Of a stretch of 9,130 nucleotides of DNA, positions 1 through 6,844 are shown piece after piece; position 1 is the first letter of the stretch, and the number at the start of each line of letters is the position of its first letter. Below the pieces are notes generated by a model, which saw only the letters and a program-made list of their open reading frames with translations, was not told where the DNA came from and searched no databases. Made by a program: the position numbers and the translations under genes. The stretch is from positions 1 through 9,130 of the forward strand of contig CAKQEE010000036.1 of assembly GCA_934230055.1 (NCBI GenBank), written 5' to 3'. The stretch is from an uncultured Clostridia bacterium. GTDB lineage: Bacteria; Bacillota; Clostridia; Christensenellales; Borkfalkiaceae.

Positions 1-274
1 CCGCAAGCATTTCGAGAAGTCCTTGCAGACTGCCCGATTTATGCGGGATTTTTATAATCGAAACGTCCGTAAGCATAGAGGAAAAGCCGCTTGCCGCAAG
101 AATTTTTTTGCCTTCTTCGGGATTATTCAAAATGAGGCGCAAAAGCCCGTATTCCGCGGTATCCGCAAGGCTCAAAGACAAAATATTCACGCCGCCCTTT
201 TTAAGAGCTTCCAAAACCTCGCCGAGCCTGCCTTGCCTGTTTTCTATAAACACGGATAATTGTTTAGCTATCAT
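1..274 (-). CDS. ACT-domain protein, probable tandem-ACT aromatic amino acid sensor (C-terminus outside window)
   Basis: The reading frame starts at ATG 274-272 and runs off the left edge after 91 codons. The start is supported by an AAAGGGG ribosome binding site six bases upstream. The N-terminus (MIAKQLSVFIENRQGRL, residues 1-17) followed by an LGEVLEALKKGGVNILSLSLAD stretch is a typical ACT fold: strand, then a Gly-rich turn and helix, then strand. A second ACT unit appears to begin near residue 70 (SIIKIPHKSGSLQGLLEML). Small tandem-ACT proteins of about 140 residues are known beside phenylacetate-CoA ligase and indolepyruvate oxidoreductase genes, as here, 101 bases downstream of the ligase. 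ACT domains usually bind amino acids, so a role in sensing an aromatic amino acid or aryl acid for the cassette is inferred. No DNA-binding or catalytic domain is visible in the part present. Confidence 0.85.
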   Translation of the reverse strand, partial: MIAKQLSVFIENRQGRLGEVLEALKKGGVNILSLSLADTAEYGLLRLILNNPEEGKKILAASGFSSMLTDVSIIKIPHKSGSLQGLLEMLA

Positions 275-319
275 AAGCCGCCCCTTTTTCGTTTTATTTC
301 CTTTTTTTGTCCGCCGTTT

Positions 320-335
320 GTACTCTCGTACTCTC
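320..335. repeat. two-copy 8-bp tandem repeat in the ligase-ACT gap
   Basis: GTACTCTC occurs twice back to back in the 101-base gap between the CoA ligase stop and the ACT gene start. It lies in the transcribed spacer of the cassette. No hairpin terminator is visible in this gap, so the ACT gene is probably cotranscribed. The repeat may simply be a chance duplication. Confidence 0.5.
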
Positions 336-375
336 TGACCGTCACGCGTATTCTAACTCGCTTCGGAATAAAATT

Positions 376-1674
376 TTAATAAAGCTTTCTCTTATCTATA
401 ACGTGAACGGCTTTGCCCTCGCTTCTCGAAAGCGTTTGCGGTTCCACGATTCTGATTTTTGCGTTAAGCCCCAAAGCTTGGTTTACGGTATGACCGATTT
501 TCGCCGTCAGCCCCTCTATTCCCTTTATTTCGTCTGTAAAATATTTTTCGTCTATTTCCACCTGAATTTCAAGCGTATCGAGGTTGTTTACCCTGTCTAC
601 GATAATCATGTAGTGCGGGGTAACTTCTTTTATATCCACGAGAGCAGCTTCTACCTGACTCGGGAACACGTTCACGCCGCGAATTATAAGCATATCGTCC
701 GCACGACCTTTGAACTTGCTTATTCTCGCGCTCGTTCTGCCGCACTCGCAGGGCGTTCTGTCTATCGTGGTTATATCTTTCGTTCTGTATCTTATAAGCG
801 GCAACCCCTCTTTCGTGAGAGTGGTGAAAACAAGCTCGCCGTCTTCCCCGTCCGGAACGGGACGAAGCGTTGCGGAATTTATAATTTCGGGATAAAAATG
901 GTCTTCGCAAACGTGAAGTCCTTTATGATACTCGCAGTCGCAGGCGACGCCCGGTCCCATAACTTCCGAAAGACCGTATATATCGTGAGCGGTTATATGC
1001 AGCTTATTTTCTATTTCCAAGCGCATTTTATCCGTCCACGGTTCCGCGCCGCAGATAGCGCGTTTAAGTTTAAGCTCTCCTATCTTGCCTTCCGCTTCCA
1101 GAAGCTCCGCTATGTGAAGAAGATAAGAGGGCGTGCAAGCTATCGCCGTAACGCCGAAATCCACCATCATAGTGGTAAGTTTTTTAGAGTTTCCCGTACT
1201 CATCGGCACGACCATCGCTCCTATTTTCTCCGCGCCGCCGTGCGCGCCCAAGCCGCCCGTGAAAAGCCCGTAACCGTACCCGATTTGTATAATATCATCT
1301 TTTGTTACGTCAGACATCGTCAGACATCTCGCCACACATTCCGACCAAATATCGAGATCTCTTCTCGTATACCCAACGACGGTTGCTTTACCCGTCGTTC
1401 CGCTCGACGCGTGAACGCGTACGATTTGCGATTTCGGAACGGCGAAAAGCCCGAACGGGTAGTTATCGCGAAGATCGTCTTTCGTGGTAAACGGAAGCTT
1501 CGTTATGTCTTCGAGTCCTTTTATATCGGAAGGAAGAATCCCCTCTTTCTGCATTTTTTTGCGATAAAACTCTACGTTATGATAAACGTAATCGACGAGC
1601 TTTACGAGCCGCGCGCTTTGAAGCGCGGTCATCTCGTCGCGAGACATACACTCTTTTGTTTCGTTCCAAATCAT
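376..1674 (-). CDS. paaK: phenylacetate-CoA ligase family protein (AMP-forming aryl-acid CoA ligase)
   Basis: A 432-residue member of the adenylate-forming superfamily, close to the usual PaaK length. The P-loop-like A3 motif SSGTTGK is at residues 90-96, DIYGLSE at 231-237, RYRTKD at 295-300, and FKGRADDMLIIRGVNVFPSQ at 321-340 is the hinge leading to the mobile C-terminal domain. The near-terminal lysine K421 in RSEGKA is the expected adenylation lysine. The frame is open to 1761, but the chosen ATG (1674) overlaps the iorB stop as ATGA and follows GGAGAGAAG, so the coupled start is much more likely. The family activates phenylacetate with ATP and CoA. Beside iorAB it probably acts on aryl acetates or aryl-acetyl-CoA (phenyl, indole, hydroxyphenyl). 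No aerobic phenylacetate degradation genes are nearby. The substrate and net direction cannot be read from the sequence. Confidence 0.93.
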   Translation of the reverse strand: MIWNETKECMSRDEMTALQSARLVKLVDYVYHNVEFYRKKMQKEGILPSDIKGLEDITKLPFTTKDDLRDNYPFGLFAVPKSQIVRVHASSGTTGKATVVGYTRRDLDIWSECVARCLTMSDVTKDDIIQIGYGYGLFTGGLGAHGGAEKIGAMVVPMSTGNSKKLTTMMVDFGVTAIACTPSYLLHIAELLEAEGKIGELKLKRAICGAEPWTDKMRLEIENKLHITAHDIYGLSEVMGPGVACDCEYHKGLHVCEDHFYPEIINSATLRPVPDGEDGELVFTTLTKEGLPLIRYRTKDITTIDRTPCECGRTSARISKFKGRADDMLIIRGVNVFPSQVEAALVDIKEVTPHYMIIVDRVNNLDTLEIQVEIDEKYFTDEIKGIEGLTAKIGHTVNQALGLNAKIRIVEPQTLSRSEGKAVHVIDKRKLY

Positions 1675-2246
1675 ATCTTCTCTCCGCACCCCGCCAAAAA
1701 CGCCTTTTCGTTTACTTCTATCGTTTTTTGAGGTACCGTTTCTTTTAACACTTCCAGCCAAAGCTCCTTATCGAAGCCTATAAGCTTTGCCGCCGCGCCA
1801 AGCACCGCAATATTCAAAACCTTGTCGTTTCCGAGTTCTTCGGCTATTTTAAGCCCGTTCACCTCGTAAACCTCGTGCTTTTCTTTAAGGCGACCGACGA
1901 CGTTTTCCGGATATTCCGCCGCGCCGATAACGACCGTCATCGGATCTATTCTGCAATCGTTTACGATAATTGCGCCGCCGCTTTTAAGATAGTGCGAATA
2001 CCTTAAAGCTTCCTCAATCTCGAAAGAAATAAGAATATCCGCGTCTCCTTCTTCCACGACGGGTTCGCAAACTTTTTCGCCGTATCTGATAAAGGTTACC
2101 ACGCTTCCGCCGCGTTGCGCCATTCCGTGCACTTCCGAAAGTTTAACGTCGAACCCCGCTTTGAGAGCGGTTTTACCTATTATTCTGCTTGTTAAAAGTG
2201 TGCCTTGTCCGCCGACGCCGACAACCATTATGCTCACGTTTTTCAT
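1671..2246 (-). CDS. iorB: indolepyruvate ferredoxin oxidoreductase, beta subunit
   Basis: A 191-residue protein of the pyruvate/ketoisovalerate oxidoreductase gamma-domain type, the usual size for IorB. The N-terminus carries the glycine-rich VVGVGGQGTLLTSRIIG (residues 8-24), followed by SEVHGMAQRGGSVVTFIRYG (37-56); both are highly typical of the family. With IorA it forms the enzyme that decarboxylates aryl pyruvates to aryl-acetyl-CoA, passing electrons to ferredoxin in the cytoplasm. Its ATG directly follows the iorA TAG stop with no gap, and GCGGAAAG within the end of iorA can serve as ribosome binding site. Its TGA overlaps the ligase ATG. Both junctions indicate translational coupling and roughly matched production of the subunits. 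Confidence 0.95.
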   Translation of the reverse strand: MKNVSIMVVGVGGQGTLLTSRIIGKTALKAGFDVKLSEVHGMAQRGGSVVTFIRYGEKVCEPVVEEGDADILISFEIEEALRYSHYLKSGGAIIVNDCRIDPMTVVIGAAEYPENVVGRLKEKHEVYEVNGLKIAEELGNDKVLNIAVLGAAAKLIGFDKELWLEVLKETVPQKTIEVNEKAFLAGCGEKI

Positions 2247-3986
2247 CTATCTTTCCGCCTTTTCGATCGCGCCGAATCTGCAACGCGTGGCACACAAACC
2301 GCAACCGTTGCACATATTTCTATTTATGCTCACCGCGCCTGTCGCGGATTTGGTTATCGCCGGGCAACCGATTTTCATGCACGCGCCGCATTTTTTGCAG
2401 GCGGTTTCGTTCACGCCGCAAACGTACGGAAATTTAAGCCCTTTAAGAAGCGCGCACGGAGCCTTTGCTATAATAACGGTAAGCTCGTCCGATAAAACGC
2501 TCTCCTTTATCGCTTTTTCCAGCTCTTCCGTCGCGAAAGAGTTTATCGTAAGAACGTTCGGAACGCCTATCGCGCGGCACAGCGCCGCAAGGTCTATCGC
2601 GTAAGTTTCTTCGCCTTTCAGGGTTTTGCCCGTCGCCGCGTGATCCTGATGCCCCGTCATTCCCGTCGTGCGGTTATCGAGTATCAGAACCGTTCCCGTA
2701 GACTTGTTGTATACCATATTGATAAGCGAATTTACGCCGGTATGCAAGAAAGTCGAATCGCCGATAACGGCAACCATATTCTTTATAAACTCTTTGCCGC
2801 GCGCCTTTTCCATACCATGCAGAACGGAAATACTCGCGCCCATACAAAGGGAGGTATCCACCACGTCGAGCGGAGCAACCGCACCGAGCGTATAGCAGCC
2901 TATATCTCCCGCCGCGTGAATTTTAAGCTTATTGAGCGTTGCGAAAACGCTTCTGTGCGGACAACCGGGGCAAAGAACGGGCGGGCGGGCGGGAACGAGT
3001 TCTTTTGCAAAAATCTCGTCGTCCTTGCCGTAAAGCACCCTTCTTAAAAGATTTGCGGAATATTCGCCCTGGCGGGTGAAATTTTCCTTTCCCTTAACCT
3101 CTATCCCCATAGCCTTAACCTGTTCTTCTATAACGGGTTCAAGCTCTTCGAAAACATATAAAACTTCCACGTTTGCGGCGAACTCGCGTATCAGCCGTTC
3201 GGGAAGCGGGTTGATTATTCCGAGCTTCAAAACGCTTGCCTCGGGGCAAGCTTCTTTTACGTATTGATAAGCTATTCCCGAAGTTATGAAGCCGATTTTG
3301 CCGCTAATATATTCCGTACGGTTGACGGGGAAATCGGAAGCGTCTTCCGCAAGTTTCTTCTCGCGTTCTTCCACGACGACGTGTCTGCCGATTGCGGAAG
3401 AAGGCATCATAACGTACTTTTTAACGTTCCTTTCGTAATGTTTATCTTCGGGAGTCACTCTCTCGCCGAGCGTTACGAGACTTTGCGAATGGGAAAGCTT
3501 CGTCGTCGTGCGGAGTATTACGGGAGTATCGTATTTTTCGGAAAGCTCGTACGCGAATTTAGTAAATTCTTTTGCTTCTTCGCTATCCGAAGGCTCTAAA
3601 AGCGGAATATGCGCGGAACGGGCAATCATTCTCGTGTCCTGCTCGTTTTGCGAACTCGCAAGCCCCGGATCGTCGGCAACAACTATCACCGCGCCACCGC
3701 CTACACCCGTATAAGAAAAGGTATATAGGGGGTCGCTTGCCACGTTAAGCCCCACGTGCTTCATGCACGCAAGACTGCGAACGCCCGCATAAGAAGCACC
3801 CGCCGCAACCTCCGCCGCTACTTTTTCGTTCGGAGACCATTCCGCATAAATTTCGGGATACTTTGCTATAAATTCGCTTATTTCGGTACTCGGCGTTCCG
3901 GGGTACGCGGCAGAAACCTTTACGCCCGCCTCGTATGCCCCGCGCGCTATCGCCTCGTTTCCGAGCATCAATCTTTTTTCACTCAT
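2247..3986 (-). CDS. iorA: indolepyruvate ferredoxin oxidoreductase, alpha subunit
   Basis: A protein of 579 residues from ATG 3986, the normal IorA size. Domains in order: a pyrimidine-binding domain with AAYPGTPSTEIS near residues 26-37 and SPNEK (Glu54), the presumed thiamine-activating Glu; a middle domain; a thiamine diphosphate domain with CPGCPH (339-344), DIGCYTLG, and GDS (409-411) leading to the NRTTGMTGHQ motif (438-447); and a C-terminal two-cluster ferredoxin domain. The Fe-S cysteines are C530, C533, C536, C541 and C559, C562, C565, C569. The last cysteine is followed by Arg rather than the common Pro. It catalyses oxidative decarboxylation of indolepyruvate and related aryl pyruvates to aryl-acetyl-CoA. 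Starts at 4025 and 4010 are in frame; I prefer 3986 because family members begin just before this LMLGNEAIARG segment and an AGAAG element lies five bases upstream, but this is not certain. Confidence 0.95.
   Translation of the reverse strand: MSEKRLMLGNEAIARGAYEAGVKVSAAYPGTPSTEISEFIAKYPEIYAEWSPNEKVAAEVAAGASYAGVRSLACMKHVGLNVASDPLYTFSYTGVGGGAVIVVADDPGLASSQNEQDTRMIARSAHIPLLEPSDSEEAKEFTKFAYELSEKYDTPVILRTTTKLSHSQSLVTLGERVTPEDKHYERNVKKYVMMPSSAIGRHVVVEEREKKLAEDASDFPVNRTEYISGKIGFITSGIAYQYVKEACPEASVLKLGIINPLPERLIREFAANVEVLYVFEELEPVIEEQVKAMGIEVKGKENFTRQGEYSANLLRRVLYGKDDEIFAKELVPARPPVLCPGCPHRSVFATLNKLKIHAAGDIGCYTLGAVAPLDVVDTSLCMGASISVLHGMEKARGKEFIKNMVAVIGDSTFLHTGVNSLINMVYNKSTGTVLILDNRTTGMTGHQDHAATGKTLKGEETYAIDLAALCRAIGVPNVLTINSFATEELEKAIKESVLSDELTVIIAKAPCALLKGLKFPYVCGVNETACKKCGACMKIGCPAITKSATGAVSINRNMCNGCGLCATRCRFGAIEKAER
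2978..2993. repeat. CGGG tetranucleotide x4, G-quadruplex motif, inside iorA
   Basis: The plus strand (the iorA template strand) reads CGGG four times exactly, giving four GGG runs separated by single C loops. In iorA it encodes the Pro-Ala-Arg-Pro-Pro linker just before CPGCPH. The pattern is seen directly; any structural or slippage role is inferred. Confidence 0.8.
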
Positions 3987-4031
3987 ACAAGCTTCTTCGC
4001 CAAACGGCATTACCTTATCTTTCATCTTTTA

Positions 4032-4050
4032 CGTGTGACATAATCACACG
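4032..4050. promoter_or_regulatory. perfect 7-bp dyad between purB and iorA, candidate operator
   Basis: CGTGTGA and TCACACG flank a 5-base centre (CATAA) in the spacer between the purB stop and the iorA start. The arms resemble the TGTGA/TCACA half-sites of CRP-family regulators, but those have a 6-base centre, so the match is imperfect. As RNA it would form a 7-bp stem without a following U-run, so it is not a standard terminator. No convincing -35/-10 pair is visible in the gap. iorA may therefore be read from purB, with this dyad acting as an operator, or as a leader hairpin. Confidence 0.4.
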
Positions 4051-4097
4051 CGTTTTCGTAAGTATTTTACTGGCTTTTTATAATTCCACGCGAATAG

Positions 4098-5528
4098 CTA
4101 AACGCTTATCGTTTCTTTCGCACCGAGCAGTTTTTTGTGCAGAGAAAGTATCGGATCCACTTCGCTTCCGATAAACTCGACAACCTGCGAGGGCGCCCTG
4201 CCGATAAAATCTTTCGGGTTAAGCATACCCTCCAAACTATCGCGAACGGCGGAAAACATATCGTCGGCTTTGATAAACTCTAAAAGATTATTTTCTTCGC
4301 CGAGCTCTTTAACTCTTCTCCCCGCTTCCATAGAAAGCACGCGGATTCTTTCGTGAAGGTCTTGCCTGTCTCCGCCCGCCTTAACACATTCCATAATAAT
4401 GTTTTCGGTCGCCATAAAAGGCAACTCTGCGCGAACGCGTTTTTCTATCACCTTTTCGTATACGACGAGATTTTCCGAAACGTTCATATAAAGCTTTAAC
4501 AATCCGTCCGTTGCAAGGAACGCCTGAGCTAAAACTATGCGCTTGTTTGCGGAATCATCCAAAGTCCGCTCGAACCATTGCGTGGAAGCGGTCATCGCCG
4601 CGTTAAGAGGCAAGGTTTCTACAAAACGCGCAAGCGAACAAAGCCTTTCAGAACGCATCGGGTTGCGCTTATACGCCATTGCGGAAGAACCTATCTGACT
4701 TTTTTCGAAAGGCTCCTCTATTTCTTTCATACTCTGCAACAGTCTGACGTCGTTCGCGAACCTGTAACCGCTCTGCGCGATTGCGGAAAGTACCGATAAA
4801 ACGTTGTAATCAAACTTTCTGGGATAGGTCTGCCCCGTCACTCCGTAAACGGCGGAATACCCCATCTTTTCCACAACCTTGCGCTCTAAAAGCTTAACCT
4901 TATCTTCGTCTCCGCAAAACAGATCCATAAAGCTTGCCTGCGTACCCGTGGTGCCTTTAACGCCGCGGAGCTTAACGTGCTTTTTAAGGTCGGATAAAAG
5001 CTCGTAATCCATAACGAGGTCGTTAAGCCAAAGGGTGGCGCGCTTGCCGACAGTCGTCAGTTGCGCGGGCTGCAAATGCGTATACCCCAAAGTGGGCAAA
5101 TCTTTATACTTTATCGCAAAACGTTTAAGGTTATCCATAACGTTCACGAGTTTTTTAAGGATAATATCGAGAGCCTTATCCAGAACGATTATTTCCGCAT
5201 TATCGGTAACGAAACAGCTTGTCGCGCCCAAATGGATAATACCCTTCGCCCCCGTTGCCTGCTCTCCGTAAGCCTTTACGTGAGCCATAACGTCGTGCCG
5301 AACTTCTTTTTCTATCTCCGCTTCGCGCTCGAAATTTATATCTTTTTGATAGCGTTTAAGCTCCGCAATCTGCTCGTCCGTTATATCAAGCCCGAGTTCT
5401 TTTTCGCTTTCCGCAAGGGCAACCCAAAGCTTGCGCCACAAACCGTATTTAACGTTGTCGGAAAAATTTTCCGACATTTCCTTGGAAGCGTATCTCGTTA
5501 TCAAGGGGTTTTCGTAAATATCGTGCAT
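4098..5528 (-). CDS. purB: adenylosuccinate lyase
   Basis: A 476-residue member of the fumarase/aspartase superfamily, of the longer type related to eukaryotic ADSL. It cleaves SAICAR to AICAR and adenylosuccinate to AMP, releasing fumarate, in purine synthesis. Visible motifs are RHDVMAHV (77-84), GYTHLQPAQ (148-156, with H151 as the expected catalytic His) and the signature loop GSSAMAYKRNPMRSE (280-294) with the catalytic Ser. The loop has Ala285 where many family members have Pro. The start at 5528 follows a GGGAG site seven bases upstream, and a good promoter lies at 5600-5628. No other purine gene is in the window. The next gene on the strand, iorA, follows after a short gap with no clear terminator, so readthrough is possible. 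Confidence 0.97.
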   Translation of the reverse strand: MHDIYENPLITRYASKEMSENFSDNVKYGLWRKLWVALAESEKELGLDITDEQIAELKRYQKDINFEREAEIEKEVRHDVMAHVKAYGEQATGAKGIIHLGATSCFVTDNAEIIVLDKALDIILKKLVNVMDNLKRFAIKYKDLPTLGYTHLQPAQLTTVGKRATLWLNDLVMDYELLSDLKKHVKLRGVKGTTGTQASFMDLFCGDEDKVKLLERKVVEKMGYSAVYGVTGQTYPRKFDYNVLSVLSAIAQSGYRFANDVRLLQSMKEIEEPFEKSQIGSSAMAYKRNPMRSERLCSLARFVETLPLNAAMTASTQWFERTLDDSANKRIVLAQAFLATDGLLKLYMNVSENLVVYEKVIEKRVRAELPFMATENIIMECVKAGGDRQDLHERIRVLSMEAGRRVKELGEENNLLEFIKADDMFSAVRDSLEGMLNPKDFIGRAPSQVVEFIGSEVDPILSLHKKLLGAKETISV

Positions 5529-5599
5529 AAATTCTCCCGCAAAAAGCTTTTGTTTAAGTGCGCCGCGCGCGCCGTTCGCCCAAAATTCCGTACTTTAAT

Positions 5600-5628
5600 A
5601 ATATAACATTTTTTTGAAATTTTGTAAA
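5600..5628 (-). promoter_or_regulatory. purB promoter, sigma-A type
   Basis: On the minus strand, TTTACA (5628-5623) and TATATT (5605-5600) each match five of six consensus bases and are separated by 17 bases. Transcription would start near 5593, giving a purB leader of about 65 bases. Confidence 0.65.
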
Positions 5629-5793
5629 TTACATAAGCCGCCTTTTGAATAAAATCTTAAAATTTTTTCGTTAGGCTCGGCGTTTTAACTTTCGAAAGAC
5701 AAAAAACAATGCAAAAGACACCCTCCCGCATCGATTTTTCGGTTGATTAAAACTTAAAAAGCCCGCAAACCGCGACTAAAATTGCGCTTACCT

Positions 5794-5904
5794 ATGAGAA
5801 TACCAAAGCAGTGGTCTAATCCGTGGCGGCTTATACCGTTGCCGATTTTCGCTAATAAAAAAATAATACCCTTGAAAACCGCAAAAAGGTTACGGGAACA
5901 ATAA
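5794..5904 (+). CDS. possible 36-residue small ORF of unknown function, doubtful
   Basis: ATG at 5794 opens a 36-codon frame rich in Pro, Arg, Lys and Trp (MRIPKQWSNPWRLIPLPI and on) ending at TAA 5902-5904. The same frame is open back to about 5758. It is the only rightward frame in the gap that looks non-random in composition. There is no clear ribosome binding site and only a poor promoter, and the stop lies inside the loop of the 5883-5923 terminator. I do not recognise a family. It could be a decayed gene end, part of an untranslated RNA, or chance. Confidence 0.2.
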   Translation: MRIPKQWSNPWRLIPLPIFANKKIIPLKTAKRLREQ

Positions 5905-5923
5905 TTTCCACGTAACCTTTTTT
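5883..5923. terminator. intrinsic terminator, probably bidirectional; ends the rlmI-mrp transcript
   Basis: AAAAAGGTTACG (5883-5894) pairs perfectly with CGTAACCTTTTT (5911-5922), and the inner GGAA/TTCC can extend the stem. It lies 57 bases past the mrp stop. Read leftward, the stem is followed by five T; read rightward it is followed by six T. Its main client is inferred to be mrp, because no established rightward gene precedes it. Confidence 0.8.
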
Positions 5924-5980
5924 GATCAAACGTTTGTTTTTTCAATTTTAACGTTTCAATTATAACGGAATAAGCTTATA

Positions 5981-6793
5981 TTACAGTTTTTTGTATAATT
6001 CGCTTAAATTCGTTTCTTTAATATCTTCGATTTTGCCGCTATCCGCAAGATTCGCGTAACTCGGGTTTACAGGAAGTTTGAAAAACGCGGGAATTTGGTA
6101 TTTCTTTGCGATTTCTTCCACGCGACTTTCGCCGAATACGCTGATTTTCTTGCCGCAATCGGGACATTCAAGATAAGACATATTTTCTACTATCCCCAAA
6201 ATCGGAACGTTCATCATTTCCGCCATTTTAACCGCTTTTCCCACTATCATGGAAACAAGCTCTTGCGGAGAAGTTACAACAACTATACCCGCAAGCGGCA
6301 GGCTTTGAAAGACCGTGAGAGGCACGTCGCCCGTTCCGGGGGGCATATCCACGAACATATAGTCTACCTCTCCCCAATTCACTTCCGTCCAGAATTGTTT
6401 TACGGTTCCCGCGATAACGGGACCGCGCCATATAACCGGATCGGAATCATCGGGAAGAAGCAGGTTTACCGACATTATTTTTATGCCCGTGCGGGAAAGC
6501 GCGGGGTTTATATATTTGCCGTCCGGAGAATAAGCTTTATCCTTTATTCCGAAAATTTTCGGAATGGAAGGTCCCGTCACGTCCGCGTCGAGTACGGCGA
6601 CGTTTTTGCCGTCGCGCGCGGCTTCAATCGCAAGCAAAGAGGTTACGAGGGATTTACCCACGCCACCTTTTCCGCTGACGACGCCGATGACCTTTTTCAC
6701 CTGCGAATTTTCGTTCGGCTTTTCTTTTGCGATTTCTCTTTCGGAACAATGCTCCCCGCAAGAAGAACAATCGTGAGAACAATTTTCACTCAT
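5981..6793 (-). CDS. Mrp/NBP35/ApbC family P-loop ATPase, Fe-S cluster carrier
   Basis: A 270-residue cytoplasmic protein related to Mrp (ApbC), a scaffold or carrier that delivers Fe-S clusters to target enzymes. It has a deviant Walker A GKGGVGKS (41-48), DADVTGPSIP (69-78), the Walker B-like VDMPPGTGD (148-156), ENMS (203-206) and the cluster-bridging CPDC (210-213). The N-terminus adds four cysteines at residues 5, 9, 12 and 16 (CX3CX2CX3C), comparable to but spaced differently from the NBP35 N-terminal ferredoxin-like motif. It lacks the N-terminal DUF59 domain found in longer Mrp proteins. The start has an AAAGGAG site six bases upstream. It follows the methyltransferase by 51 bases and is closed by the 5883-5923 terminator, so the two are probably cotranscribed. 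Supplying clusters to IorA is possible but unproven. Confidence 0.93.
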   Translation of the reverse strand: MSENCSHDCSSCGEHCSEREIAKEKPNENSQVKKVIGVVSGKGGVGKSLVTSLLAIEAARDGKNVAVLDADVTGPSIPKIFGIKDKAYSPDGKYINPALSRTGIKIMSVNLLLPDDSDPVIWRGPVIAGTVKQFWTEVNWGEVDYMFVDMPPGTGDVPLTVFQSLPLAGIVVVTSPQELVSMIVGKAVKMAEMMNVPILGIVENMSYLECPDCGKKISVFGESRVEEIAKKYQIPAFFKLPVNPSYANLADSGKIEDIKETNLSELYKKL

Positions 6794-6844
6794 ATTCAGC
6801 TCCTTTTATAATTTGATATTATTTCTATTGATATTTTTAAGGTT

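Larger units (their letters stand above)
5529..5980. other. 452-bp gap: purB leader and promoter, mrp terminator, otherwise AT-rich DNA
   Basis: From the purB side it holds a leader of about 65 bases, including a GC-alternating run at 5560-5574, then the purB promoter (5600-5628). The middle (about 5640-5880) contains a perfect palindrome CTTTCGAAAG (5689-5698) and a 36-codon rightward ORF with no good ribosome binding site (5794-5904). The far side has the terminator hairpin (5883-5923) and another perfect palindrome CAAACGTTTG (5927-5936). No tRNA or familiar riboswitch was recognised. A leftward 63-codon frame (5754-5945) spans the terminator and is not believed. Confidence 0.6.

Noticed and set aside
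307..1731. 474-codon rightward open frame opposite the CoA ligase
   Set aside because: It is antisense to a gene with clear motifs, shows no family-like composition, and lacks a ribosome binding site; it reflects the codon usage of the ligase.
1675..1761. 29-residue N-terminal extension of the CoA ligase
   Set aside because: It lies wholly within iorB in another frame, and the ATGA-coupled start with its ribosome binding site fits the normal PaaK N-terminus.
4033..4049. TGTGA/TCACA dyad as a true CRP site
   Set aside because: The centre is five bases rather than six, so I call it only a candidate operator of unknown factor.
5754..5945. 63-codon leftward frame in the purB-mrp gap
   Set aside because: It spans the whole terminator hairpin and has no convincing ribosome binding site.
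6095..6811. 238-codon rightward frame opposite the Mrp gene
   Set aside because: It is antisense to a well-supported gene, with no start signals or recognisable domain.
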